Part shown: one piece after another, positions 1 through 10,813 of the stretch
How the letters are laid out: each line of letters begins with the position of its first letter
Numbering within the stretch: the first letter of the stretch is position 1
Assembly: GCF_030272615.1 (NCBI RefSeq)
Contig: NC_081409.1
Span: 914,003,840-914,067,839, forward strand
Source: Cryptomeria japonica
Taxonomy: Eukaryota; Streptophyta; Pinopsida; Cupressales; Cupressaceae
Reading direction: 5' to 3'
DNA length: 64,000 bases
The notes under the pieces: model-generated
Told to the model about the DNA's origin: nothing
The model's input: the letters and a program-made list of their open reading frames with translations, nothing else
Database searches by the model: none
Position numbers and translations under genes: made by a program

Positions 1-1031
1 TTACCGAGTTGCAACCGAGTTATGATAGAGTGCATTGGATGGATAAAATCATTATTTAATGAAGGACAATGATGAGCTGGAGATGTATAAATGATTGGTA
101 TGTTGTGCATGAAGTTTGTTAAAGGATCTATGGCAATGGAAGATCGACGGGAAGATCTACAACGCAGATTGAACCACAATAACCTTGTGCAAGTTCCAAG
201 AAAGTAATGCAAGTCCCAAGGCAAGGTAAAACATTTTCAAATCGAAGGATACATTGAACCTAGTCAAGATTGAAGATCTGATGGCTAAGATTGATCATGG
301 GGAATGTGATCAAGGAGATTAAGAGGTTAGCAATTGTTTATAAATAAGAAATTGTTGATGAACAATGTATGCGAGCAAGTGTAAGCATAGGGATGCTACA
401 TAGTGATTATCGAGCACAAAAGCTTGAAGACCTGTTTGAATAACAGAGTAAGGAGCCCAGCAGAGGGACAAGATAAGTCCTATGACAAGATTGTTTTGAG
501 CAAATAAGAATCTGCTTTAGCATTTTAGATGTAAAGTTTCAGATATAGTTTATTACTGTTATTTTGTAAGTGACAGAAAATATCTTAATTGAGTGGACTT
601 AACAGTCTTATTTGTAAACCCTCTAGCAAGGTAACATTCTAAATGAGTGTTTGAAACCTTTGACAAGGTCACTTCTGACAAAGTGAATATCCTAACAGAT
701 CTAAGGGAAATCCCTTAACCGGGTCACATCTAGCAATGTGTTTGTAATCTTTAACAAGATTTGCTTTTAACCGAGCATACTCTAGAAGAGTATATTTCTT
801 AGTGGGTCCAAAATCCCACAGTGGTTTTTCCCTATTTGGGTTTCCATGTTAAATCTGGTGTTATATGTGTTATGATGATTATGTGTTTATGAGTTTGCAT
901 GTTTAGCAGTTTTTGGTTATATTGCTAAAGTATAAGTTACCGAGGTTGAATCTGTTGATTTTATGGGATATTAAGTTTGTATGATTCACCCACCCTCTCA
1001 TCTTGTTAGCTATTGGCATCAGTTCTTTACA
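1..1031 (+). repeat. LTR, 3' portion, cut by the window start
   Basis: This stretch has no coding-quality frame and reads as the U3/R/U5 of a long terminal repeat whose 5' end lies outside the window. Between about 600 and 790 it carries short repeated phrases (CCTAACAG, AAGGGAAATCCCTTAACCGGG) like those in the minus-strand LTRs at 28687-29842 and 47430-48947. Near its end it has the pyrimidine phrase GATTCACCCACCCTCTCA (983-1000), which recurs just before the primer site in other LTRs of this window, and it ends in TTTACA at 1031. It does not match the LTR that starts at 3379, so the two are not a pair. It could be a 5' LTR of a rearranged element or a separate insertion. Confidence 0.6.
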
Positions 1032-1033
1032 TT

Positions 1034-1045
1034 TAGTATCATAAC
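1034..1045 (+). other. degenerate tRNA-iMet primer binding site
   Basis: TAGTATCATAAC directly after the LTR end matches TGGTATCAGAGC, the complement of the plant initiator-Met tRNA 3' end, at 9 of 12 positions. Position relative to the LTR supports it; the mismatches suggest decay. The open frame of the downstream ORF remnant begins at the same place, so this may instead be a chance match at an insertion junction. Confidence 0.35.
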
Positions 1046-3232
1046 TTAACATTTGGCAGTGTTGAGACTATTGAAAATCAAATCCAATCAAAGAAAAGGG
1101 TAAAGAAGGTGGAAGCAATAGTTAGAAGAGGATCTAGACAAGATAAAGCTATCAAAGAAGATGTACTTAAACAAACTGGTATTATTGAAGATGAGTTCGA
1201 AGCACTACAGCCAGAAACTCACCTTTCACCAGTTGCAACCTCTTCGGAAAGTGATATGCTAGCTGCATTTAAAAGAGTTATGAGAAAAAGGGAACCTTCA
1301 CCAGTATCTACACCTTCTCCCAGAAGAACCAGACATAAACAATAGGCAGTAAGGCCCCCAGCTAGAAAAGTAACTCCAAAGAAGAAGTTAACACCCAAGA
1401 AGAAGACTCAACAAACCATTGCTCCAATTGACAAACTTCTAGATGAAATTATAGAGGATGGAAAGCTGAAAAACATCAATAAATTGTATGATTCATTATC
1501 AACTGATGACAAAGAAAAAGTTGAAAACAATGTAATTCTACACTTGGACATTTAAAAGAAATTTCTAATGCAAGTTGTAGATGAATTACCAACAGAACTA
1601 TTTAAAAGAGTTGAAGCTAGAAGGCAAGCTGTTGTAGAGCTTGATAAGAAAATAAAAGTTGAAAAACTACTTGTTGTTTATCCTGTCAACTCACCAAAAG
1701 AGATAGATGATCTGATCTCTGAGGCTAACCGGTCAGTATTTTCAACTGCACACTGGCATGTAGCACTTATGGTTGGTAGAGTGAATGAGGTAGCAAAGGA
1801 AACTGCTAATGCATGGGACATATTCCTTGTAGAGAAGGAAAAGCAGGAAGAATATAGAAACCCTAAACCCATCAAGGTATATCAGAAGGATAAGGGAAAA
1901 GGCAAGGTTGGTGGACCACCTAGCATAAAAATAATAGATAACTTATCCCCACCGCCTCTGGATACTCCACCAGTAGTTACCACTAACAATCAACCGGCTA
2001 GTGAGAGTATGGACATACCACAAGAGAACACAAATCCAAATTCTAAGGTGTTATATATAGTTGACATTGACACACAAAAAGTCAATATTGTGGTAGATAA
2101 GGATTCAATAGGGAAAACATATATGGCTAATGAGTCACCGGTAACAAATAGTACAAAAGGTAAACTGACAGATGACAACACTAAGCAACAGGCTCACACA
2201 GAGCAACAAGCTCCCTCTCAGCAACAGGTTCATACAGAGACAGTGCCACTGGCATCAACTGAGCAATCCAAACCTTTGCTTAAAGAAATGGAAACACAAA
2301 CTAATGTATTAGAGGTCACCACAAGCAAGGAAATTTCTCCCACTGGCAGAATACAGATTGTTGGTTCATCAAATGCAGAATTCAAATCAACTAATGTAAC
2401 AGAAGTTCTTTTGGATTCCATAAAGAAGATAACAGATTGTAGCTCACAAGCATACAAGGCAATAGATGATACCATTCCAATTTTGAAAATGATAGCACCT
2501 AAATGTAATGTAGATAATAAAGATTCTTTGAGTCAACTTGACACTTTGTCTAAGTATATTACTGACAACACTGTGATAGTTGAACAAATAAAAGAGGAAG
2601 CATTCAAGGAGAGACTAGAGAAGGAAAAACACAAATTATTTGAGGAGGAAATAAAGAAGTGTACAAGATAATTTGACACTCTTTTACTAGAACTATGTAG
2701 TACACTAAAGGAATTTAAAACTTTATATAGGGATACATGTAAAACTAAATTTTTGACAATAGATATAGACAAGAAAATCAACAAGGTACATGAGGAAATA
2801 AATCAACTAGTTGATAATTTCATTAATTCATCTGATTCATTATCAGTTTTTGAGCATAAAATAACAAGTTTTGAGGAAGAACTACTAAATTTGGAAAGAG
2901 AGAAGGAAAGAATAAAAGGAAAGGCTAAAGATCTAAAATGGAGACTTAGTCCAAAATTGGACTACCTCGCCTCCTTAAGAAAAGAAATATCTGATGCTTT
3001 GATTCAAGGATAGAAAACACCGACAGAGCAAATGAAACACCTCACCGATACAGTTCAGAGGACTGAGGCTGTAATAAAAGACAACAAAAAGTTCATTGAA
3101 AGCTCGAATCTGGTTTTGGCAGATCTATTTCAGATTGTAACCAACCGGTTACTAGGGTGAAACTGGAAACCATACTCAATTGACACTTTGACAACCTTTG
3201 TCATTGATGGCAAAGGGGGAGTAGTGGAATGA
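1037..3232 (+). pseudogene. unknown retroelement ORF (E2), C-terminal part, coiled-coil, stop-interrupted
   Basis: One reading frame runs from 1037 to the TGA at 3230-3232, interrupted by in-frame stops at 1343, 1552, 2669, 3011 and 3158. There is no frameshift, so this was one long protein. It starts with a lysine/arginine-rich segment (around 1080-1420), then a segment of about 110 residues with charged helices (1568-1900), a proline/glutamine/threonine-rich low-complexity linker (1900-2350), and predicted coiled-coil segments (2400-2670 and 2750-3010). No polymerase, protease or integrase motif is visible. The CDS end overlaps a polypurine run just upstream of an LTR, so it belongs to an LTR element. 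I do not recognise the protein. It is comparable in layout, not in clear sequence, to the ORF in 29843-47330. Expression is unlikely because of the stops. Confidence 0.6.
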
Positions 3233-3365
3233 GAAAAATAATTAGTAAATGACTCATCAGCTTAGGGGGAGCACATACTCTTTTGGTACACAATTTTGGC
3301 AATTCTGGCAGATTCTTTTTAGATAACAATTTTTGGATTTTTCTCATGAGTGTTGCCATCAATGC

Positions 3366-3378
3366 CAAAGGGGGAGAT
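3366..3378 (+). other. polypurine tract of E2
   Basis: CAAAGGGGGAGAT immediately precedes TGTTGG at 3379. This is the usual plus-strand primer/LTR junction of Copia-type elements, and the same words occur at the Copia element E4 (26383-26400). Two further G-runs lie upstream at 3211 and 3261. Confidence 0.8.
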
Positions 3379-3581
3379 TGTTGGCAAATGCACACTCCAA
3401 TGAGATATTGTAGGTGATTGAAGGTTTTGTCATTGATGGCAACCTTGCAATCCTATGACACCGGCAAGACAATTTACTGGCACCAGTAAAGTCAGACTCT
3501 ACACCGACACATAGACCACCGGCACCGGCAATGGAAGGAAGCATACTGGCACAGAAGCCGACAAGAATTTTGTTTGTAATA
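3379..3581 (+). repeat. 3' LTR of E2, left piece (split by E3)
   Basis: The LTR starts TGTTGGCAAATGCACAC after the polypurine tract and is cut at 3581 by the E3 insertion. The last five bases (3577-3581, TAATA) are the target-site copy for E3. The rest continues at 19694. Confidence 0.8.
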
Positions 3582-5399
3582 TGTAGTCACATAAATCTGT
3601 CCACTTAATTAAATGAATACTTAGTATTTATTTGATTATTTAACCATCAATTAATAATTAATTAAATTAATATTTAATTAATTCATCTTAACCCTATTCT
3701 CCTATTAATTAAATAAATTATTCAATTTATTTGATTTAATTCACTTAACCAAATTCAGACCATTAATTAAATAAATAAATCATATTTATTTAATTAAAAT
3801 ATTCTCTCACATTTAAATAAATTAATATTTATTTAAATCCCCCAAAATCCCACCTCTCACATTTAAATAAATAAATCATTTATTTAAATCACCTTTATCC
3901 TCCACCCACTTGCATTTTCCTACAAATACAAGTTGCACAATTATTTTAAATAAATAATTTATTTAAATCACCTTTATCCTCCACCCACTTGTATTTTCCT
4001 ACAAAAGCAAGTTGCACAACTATTTTAAATAAATTATTTATTTAAAATCCTATTTATCCTCACCCACTTGAAACCTTTAATGGTTTCCCTTAAAGTATTC
4101 AAACTTGATGGCTTTAAAGTCTTCAAACTTGATGGCTTCCTTCTATAGTCTTCTTAAAGACTTTAATGGTTTTCCTTAAAGTCTTCAAGCCTTTAATGGT
4201 TTCCCTCAAAGTCTTCAAGCATTTTAAATGCTTTATCTTCTTTTTCTCATTTAAATAAATTAATATTTATTTAAATATTTATCCAAATTCAACTTACACC
4301 ATTTAATTGAAATAAATGATTTTATTTTAATTGAAAATACCAAAATTTCTCCCACTTGCATTTTCCTACAAAATCCACTTGTATGCCTAAACCCCTTCTA
4401 GATTCTTCTAAACCCTTCCTAATTAGCCTAATCCATCCCCTAAATATTGTCACATTCCTAAGCAAATTGGAGTCACTTCTCAAAGACTCCAAAGTCTTTG
4501 AAAAGCAATTAATGCTTTGTGTGTTCAACAAATTAACCCTCAAAGTCTTGGATAACCTTTGAAATCTTTCAACCTTCAACCACTTAATCCCCAAAGTCTC
4601 TAATAACCATTAATGGTTAATTCAACCCTCCCACATGGTTAAAACATTTGTTTTGACTCAACCTCTACCCAACCCAAAGGTCTCATCAGGCCATTAATGC
4701 TTTGACCATGATTATCTCTTAAACATTTGCACAAAGGTTTATCCTTGGATTAACTCTTAATCCAATGGGTAATCTTAATTTAGACTTGACCCTTACCTTC
4801 TAGATAACCATGAGGTCTTCTCAGGCCTTTAATGCCTCCAACCTCTTCTCTCAACCCAATCCTATGTTGACACTTGTCACCATTTTATTGGTGCCAATTG
4901 TGCACATGGATCCCCAACTTTCAAACTTGGCCCTTGATTAAACCATTCAATCTTAACCCTTCATTTCCCCATTTCTTCTATAAATAGAACCCTTCTCCTC
5001 AAGCAAAAGGGGAAGCATTTTAGAGTATTGTTGTTATACTGGCATTAGCATAGAGCTTTTTCATAGCATCACTATCTACTCTTGCATAGTATTTGCTTAT
5101 CATATTCAACCATCTTGAATCTCCATATGGCATCCATGGCTAGTGCTAAAAGCTGAGAGCTACACTCATTTGGGACTTGGAGAGGAGAGAAACAAGGGAG
5201 AAGCATCAAAAGGCATCATGGAAGCATCTTAGGGAGGCTCTTCTCCTTTCTTTTATTTTGTTAAACTTCTTTCATGCTTTTTGAAATCTCTCTTGATATG
5301 TTTGGAATGGTTTTTAGTTCTTTGTTTTGTTTTTATGGTTGAAACTAACTTATTAACATTGAACTTTGTTGTTGCCTTGTCCCCATTTCCATGACATCA
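3582..5399 (+). repeat. 5' LTR of E3 (1818 bp)
   Basis: It begins TGTAGTCACA and ends ATGACATCA. The first 700 bases are extremely AT-rich, with repeated TTTAAATAAAT palindromes and an approximately 79-bp tandem unit (about 3866-4075, 2.3 copies) containing the phrase CCTTTATCCTCCACCCACTTG split by AT-palindromic spacers. Bases 4070-4230 repeat a phrase of type CTTTAATGG..TTTCC..AAAGTCTTCAAGC. A TATA box lies at 4979-4987. The first 300 bases form the U3 edge; R/U5 runs downstream of the TATA box to the primer site. Confidence 0.95.
4979..4987 (+). promoter_or_regulatory. TATA box of the E3 5' LTR
   Basis: TATAAATAG sits about 420 bases before the LTR end, where U3 should give way to R. The identical word is at 19268-19276 in the 3' LTR. 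Transcription would start about 30 bases downstream. Confidence 0.6.
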
Positions 5400-5401
5400 T
5401 T

Positions 5402-5419
5402 TGGTGAACCCGACGTGAA
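5402..5419 (+). other. primer binding site of E3 (tRNA-Trp type)
   Basis: TGGTGAACCCGACGTGAA starts two bases after the LTR end. Its reverse complement ends in CCA and, from memory, matches the 3' end of plant nuclear tRNA-Trp; this identity should be checked. The same site occurs in E7 at 40300. Confidence 0.85.
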
Positions 5420-8110
5420 TCCAAACACCAAAAAGATCAACTTTTTTTTTTTATAACCAATAACATGTTTGAATGTTGAAAATGTCACACAGGTTGCGCT
5501 TTTGACACTGTTTTGGTGCGTTTGACATTATTTTGGCGCTATTCACTCTGTTTCAGTGCTTTTCCCTTCTCTGTCTTTCCCTTTCTTTTAGTGCGTTTGT
5601 GTTAAATAGTGCCTCTGTTCAAACGCAGACTAGCGCTATTGTAACAAAACGTTGTACAAATCACCTTGTAACCAAAAAAAAAAAAAAAAAGGCTTGTAGA
5701 AGCCCACCAAATAGGCGGATTTTACTAACTATTTTTCTCTTTTGTGCAGATTTAAATTAGATTAAAAAGTAGATTAATATTTTTTTACTAACTTGTTTTT
5801 TGAAGTTGGTTTTAAAAATGAATTCACTTTTTATTTTGGTTTAAAATTAACTTCACATTTCAACTTTGGGCTTTTAAAAAAAGAATCACATATTTGTTTG
5901 GGGCTCTTAAAAAGAATTTCATTGTTCCAAGGTAAAAAGAACCACAAACTTATACAAAAACAACTTTTTTTTTTTTTTTGCAAGTTAGGAAACAAACTTC
6001 GTTTTGGTGCTTAAAATCAACAAGGCAAATTTTATTTCTTGCATCAAGATAAAACTCACAATCCACACTTCCATTTTTGGTGCAAATAAAATTCACAATC
6101 AACTTGTCTCATTTTCAAAGCAATTTTACTTCATGCAAACGTGTTTTTCATTAAGTTGACCAGGATTTTCAAATTCTAGTTTACTCAAACAATTGCCTTT
6201 GAAAATTAAAAAGAACACCATGATTGTTGGAGCAACATCTCCAAATAGTTAGATCACATTGCAATGATAGATTAAAAAGAACAAGTGTTTTTCGTGCTTG
6301 GCACACTTGTGCAAAGAGTTGGTTGAGTGGTCCTAGTTCTAACACACACTATCCTCTCCCTTGGCTTTCGTGGTCCTAGGTGCAAGAGAAAAGTGTTAGT
6401 AACACTCAAAATTTTATCTTTTTAAGAGAGGGCTGCCAAGAGACACATCACTCTTGGGAACGACCTTGAGCGGTAAATCCTTCGAGCTGCTATAGAAATC
6501 AGGTGTGAGCGAAAGCTGTAGCCTTGGGTATAGCTGTTCCTACAGTGTAACTGGCCGAAAGGACAAATGGGCCCAGCCACCAGTTACAAGGCTCTTAAGT
6601 GAGTCACTGCAGAATGAACTTATGTCCAAAAACATCGAACATGACTAAACACCTTTAAAGTAGTAGCCCACCCATTCTATTGATTGAGGATATTTGAGAT
6701 ATAATTTAGTGCAAGAGCATAGATGGTTTTGCTCCCAAGATACTCACCATACATATTTCCTTGAGTAGAAACATAGCTTTTTGAAAATTCACTTGTGGCT
6801 TGATAAAAGTGGTGACTCCCCCATCATAGGGATCATCTATTTGTTATGCTCGTGCAAGACTTAGTATATCACATCCTTACCTGCCACGGCGGGATTCATA
6901 AGGTATGTAGTACCAAAGTCGAAGAAATATCAAGATGTGGGCTAAATTTATCACAACTGGCCATTTGACCTTAGGGATAAAAAGTGTTTGAAGTGTGTTC
7001 GTTTTAAAGACCAAGTGCAAATTGAGCCGACTTCAGGCTTTGGAAATACACCTTAAAATACATCTAAAGGAAGGGTCAAAAACAAGTCCAAGGATTGGGT
7101 TGATCTAGACCCATACTCATTTGTGCCTTTGAGGCAACATTCTTGTGTTTGTGTGCTTGCTTTGTTTCCTTGTCAAAGAAAAATCAGAAAATCAATCCCA
7201 AAAACACAGTATTCATCCAACATTTCTCAAAAACAAACAAAAATACCAAAAACAAAGTACAAACAACAAAGAGACAAAATTTATGACCATTCTTCACATC
7301 TTGCGAAAGAAGAAGTGTCATCAGAATATTACCTTGAAAAGAAGACCATTAAGCTCAAAGGCTTTGATCAAAAGGAGGAAATTCTTCTATCTCAATAGAC
7401 AAATCTTTGTCTCACATAGAGTCTTTCTACATCGCATGCGTCTCTATCTTCAAGGTAAAACAAACAAGTTTGATTCCGAATCATTGAACCGCAGAGCTTT
7501 TATGCAATATAGAGCTCTGAGTTATCACAAAAAATCAAGGAGGAAAGATTAATCCCAACTTCTTCCCAAACATCTATATCACCTACAACACAGCTCGAGA
7601 AATGCCACCAACGTCTGAAAGGGAAGAAGTAGAGTTTGTTCCATTTGTAACACAAAGTTTTATTGAAGTTGAAAACAAAACATCCATCATCTCATTCATA
7701 CATCATTTTTCCATCATCAATTCATCCCAAAACTCTCAAAACATTAAGAGGTTCTTGTCCCAAGTTCTCTTTTAGATATTGCTTGAAATCAAACACATCA
7801 CATCACTTTTAGATTGTTTCTACATCTAGGATAAGCTCATCCTAAGAGACACATCTACGCAGGTTAAAACTAGTTCATGAGTGAATCCTCTCATTGCTAG
7901 GTAGTCAAAATCTGTAACACATCTCAGATTTCTCTACACCTTATCACATCCAAACTCCTCAAAACAAACAAGCAATTCAAAGAAGGAATTTCGGTTACAT
8001 CTACCTTAAAGTGCTAGAGATCCCCATACAATACAAATCACCAATCATCAATCTTTCATCAATAACTCATCATCATCTTCAATCAACTTCAACACAAACT
8101 TACAAACAAA
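5420..8110 (+). other. E3 untranslated leader (about 2.7 kb)
   Basis: This is a long leader between primer site and gag with no convincing gene; the ORFs at 7123-7552 overlap each other and have no recognisable features. It contains a 17-base A run near 5675 and T-rich stretches around 5780-5990. A compact, less AT-rich segment with several complementary arms lies at 6431-6600 and is listed separately. The last 400 bases before gag are an unstructured-looking CA/TC-rich stretch, which would suit ribosome scanning to the ATG at 8111. Long leaders are common in Tat/Ogre elements. Confidence 0.6.
6431..6600 (+). promoter_or_regulatory. candidate structured RNA in the E3 leader
   Basis: Several exact complementary arms lie close together: CCAAGAG (6436-6442) with CTCTTGG (6451-6457), CTGTAG (6516-6521) with CTACAG (6540-6545), GTAACTGG (6547-6554) with CCAGTTAC (6580-6587), and AGCCTT (6520-6525) with AAGGCT (6588-6593). 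The second and fourth pairs are mutually exclusive. The position in the leader of a retroelement genomic RNA suggests a dimerisation, packaging or translation-control structure, but this is inference. Covariation across family members is not available here. Confidence 0.4.
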
Positions 8111-10813
8111 ATGGCTCAAACCCGATCGCGATCAAGGCAACGAGAAATAGAAATTGAGGAAGAAGAAGACAACCTCAATGAATTTCAAGAAGCACTTGGA
8201 GGAACTGTAACTAATGAAAACCCAAGTACTCACACTCCTTCAACAATCGAAAGGGCTCAGCATAACCCTCACTTCAACAGATTATTTGATGAAATATTAA
8301 GGAGCAATGCGGATGCTCACTTCTTAAAACTCGCTCAAGAAGGAGCCAAACTCCCCTTGGACTTTGATCTTGCCCAATTAAGACAAGCATCAGAAAGACA
8401 AAGTTGCCATGAGGAGGAAAGGGGTAGAAATCACATCAGATATAACATTCCTCGAGGTAACCCACCACCTCCTCCTCCAAATGAAATAGAGATGTTGTGG
8501 CAACAAGTCGAGAATCTCGCCCAACAACTTCATAGTGGTGTTAAGACCAATCAATTCTCACTTAACGACATCTGTCCCTATCCTTTTGATAGGAATCTTT
8601 ATATGCCACCCTTTCCACGAGGGTTCGAAACACCCAAATTTGAAAAATATAGAGGAAAGGGGGATCCCCGTGATCATGTCCGAGAATTTCATTCCGCTTG
8701 TCTTGAAGTGGCTTATGAGGACACATACCTAATGCACCTTTTTCCCCAAAGCTTGGGAGGAACCACCACATCATGGTTTTCCCGACTACCAGGTGGCATT
8801 AGAACATTTGAGGAACTCATCCAAAAGTTCCTATCTCATTACTCTCATAACATTGAACGCGACATCACCATGGCTGATCTATGCAACACCAAACAAAAAC
8901 CAGGTGAATTATTCTCAGTATTCCTGCAACGATGGCGCCAAATGTCTAGCAGACGTTCTCTTCAGTTACCTGAACAAGAACTAGTGGAAATTTTCATTTC
9001 CAACTTAAACGAAGAAATGGAATTTCACTTGGATGTCAAAGACACAGACTCCTTTAACGATATGATCACCAAGGGTATAAAATGTGAAAGGGCACTCATC
9101 AAGAAAGGACTCATCAAAATCTTTAATGAACCAAAAGATGGTCCTCGCCCGCGCTTCAATAGTGATAAACCAAACTTCTGGAACACGAATAAAAATATCG
9201 TCAACGATGGGGTTGTGGATGCTCGAACTATCCAAAATGAACAACCTGTGGTTCGGTTTGCAGGACAAAATCCTCCACCTCAGAATAACACAAATGTTCC
9301 TCCTAATCAAGGTCGCATCACATCTCATGATGAACCAAGACCTCGTCCACAAAAACAAAAATGCACATACACTCCCTTAGGGGAACCCATTGAAACAGTG
9401 TTGCGACAACTCCTTTCTCAGAATTTGGTCACTCTACCTAAACTATCCAACTATGAGCCTCAGGTCAAACCAGCATGGTGGAGAGATACTGAACACTGTG
9501 AGTTCCATCAAGGACGAGGACACAAGACAAGTAATTGTCACCGATTGAAGGATCTCATTCAGGATCTTATTGATCGAGGAGAAATTGAAATTGAAGGACA
9601 TGACCCAAAAACGACCAATAATGATCATCTCATGTTCAAGGATCCACTTCCATCACAAGATCAAAGGGGTCCTTCCACTTCCCAGCGAGGCACTGATACC
9701 ACTGATTATACGCAGGCTGCATATAACTACACTGTAAATCACCTGTATGATGCCAGTGAACAAATTGCAACTATAACCTTCAAAAATCCCACCTCAAATT
9801 GCAATGTTGTTACACGTCGTGGCAAGGTCACCATCAAGGCAGCTCCACAGGGCACCACCTCCGTCCCAAAGCAATATAATCTTGTGGAACAATTAGATAA
9901 AACGCCTGCGCTCATATCCATTTTAGAACTATTGCGCCTATCGCCATCTCATAAAACAATCTTGGATCAAGCACTCCAAGAGGCGTCAGTCCCTGCAAAC
10001 CTGAACACAGACCAATTTCAAGCCATGGTTGGAAATCTAAAGTCATCACCTTGTCTCACTTTTTCTGAAAGTGACAACTCTTCCTTCCAACAACCTCATA
10101 ACGCTTCACTACACATTGAAGGCTTTATCAACCAACACAGGATCAAGCGAGTCTTGATAGATAATGGAGCAGGCCTAAACATTTGTACACTACAGTTGGT
10201 CACAGCATTGGGATATGCAATAGAATCAGTGGATCCTCGCAAGAAGATCACCATCAAGGCCTATGATGATGCAGAGCATTCATCCAAAGGAGCGGTGGTG
10301 CTACCAATCCGAGTGGGCCCTGTGGTAAAACACATAATTTGTCAGGTTCTAGACCTTCCTCTGCCATATAATCTATTATTAGGAAGACCTTGGATACATG
10401 CCATGCAAGCCGTTCCATCTACCTACCATCAATGTATCAAGTTCCCACATAATGGTGCAGAGATCACAATCCTGGGTGATGCAAATCCCTTTGCATTTTG
10501 CCATAATATCAGCCATCAACCAGAAATTACTGTTCCTAATAATAGGGAAGCCATTTCCTCTACATCATATGTAAGTCCCACCTCTCTTGCCAGTTTGAAC
10601 ACCCCTATACCCAAGCAAGAAAAGCTTAAAATGAAAGTCGCAGAGGAAGGTCCCGGGGAATATAACTTAAGTCAACTCTTTTGTGTGGGACAAATGCCCA
10701 CTTCTCCTAAAACACATGGTAAACCACAGCAGTTACTCCAGCAACGACTAATCATGCCAGCATGTGCTTGGACGCCTTTCGTCCTTGGAAGGAGTCAAGA
10801 GGAAGAAACATAA
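8111..10813 (+). CDS. gag: E3 Gag-protease polyprotein (900 aa)
   Basis: This encodes the capsid/nucleocapsid and protease part of a Ty3/Gypsy element. The start ATG follows a CA-rich leader. Residues 1-30 are acidic and charged. A retrotransposon gag capsid domain spans about 165-335, beginning around the segment GFETPKFEKYRGKGDP and ending near FISNLNEEMEFHL. A nucleocapsid zinc finger of the CX2HX4HX4C type starts at C463 (CEFHQGRGHKTSNC). The aspartic protease has its catalytic motif at D684 (LIDNGAGLNICT) and the later LLGRPWIH flap-side motif, so the site reads D-N-G rather than D-S/T-G. The frame ends with TAA at 10811-10813, and the same frame stays open into pol. The product would assemble cytoplasmic particles that hold the genomic RNA. 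No internal damage is visible. Confidence 0.93.
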   Translation: MAQTRSRSRQREIEIEEEEDNLNEFQEALGGTVTNENPSTHTPSTIERAQHNPHFNRLFDEILRSNADAHFLKLAQEGAKLPLDFDLAQLRQASERQSCHEEERGRNHIRYNIPRGNPPPPPPNEIEMLWQQVENLAQQLHSGVKTNQFSLNDICPYPFDRNLYMPPFPRGFETPKFEKYRGKGDPRDHVREFHSACLEVAYEDTYLMHLFPQSLGGTTTSWFSRLPGGIRTFEELIQKFLSHYSHNIERDITMADLCNTKQKPGELFSVFLQRWRQMSSRRSLQLPEQELVEIFISNLNEEMEFHLDVKDTDSFNDMITKGIKCERALIKKGLIKIFNEPKDGPRPRFNSDKPNFWNTNKNIVNDGVVDARTIQNEQPVVRFAGQNPPPQNNTNVPPNQGRITSHDEPRPRPQKQKCTYTPLGEPIETVLRQLLSQNLVTLPKLSNYEPQVKPAWWRDTEHCEFHQGRGHKTSNCHRLKDLIQDLIDRGEIEIEGHDPKTTNNDHLMFKDPLPSQDQRGPSTSQRGTDTTDYTQAAYNYTVNHLYDASEQIATITFKNPTSNCNVVTRRGKVTIKAAPQGTTSVPKQYNLVEQLDKTPALISILELLRLSPSHKTILDQALQEASVPANLNTDQFQAMVGNLKSSPCLTFSESDNSSFQQPHNASLHIEGFINQHRIKRVLIDNGAGLNICTLQLVTALGYAIESVDPRKKITIKAYDDAEHSSKGAVVLPIRVGPVVKHIICQVLDLPLPYNLLLGRPWIHAMQAVPSTYHQCIKFPHNGAEITILGDANPFAFCHNISHQPEITVPNNREAISSTSYVSPTSLASLNTPIPKQEKLKMKVAEEGPGEYNLSQLFCVGQMPTSPKTHGKPQQLLQQRLIMPACAWTPFVLGRSQEEET

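Noticed and set aside
4322..4594. ORFs on both strands in the E3 LTR, repeated at 18611-18892
   Set aside because: Shadow ORFs in an LTR; both strands open at the same place, and the duplication is the LTR pair.
7123..7552. Two overlapping ORFs in the E3 leader (91 and 135 codons)
   Set aside because: Low-complexity, overlapping in two frames, no motif, and no way to choose between them; leader RNA is the simpler reading.
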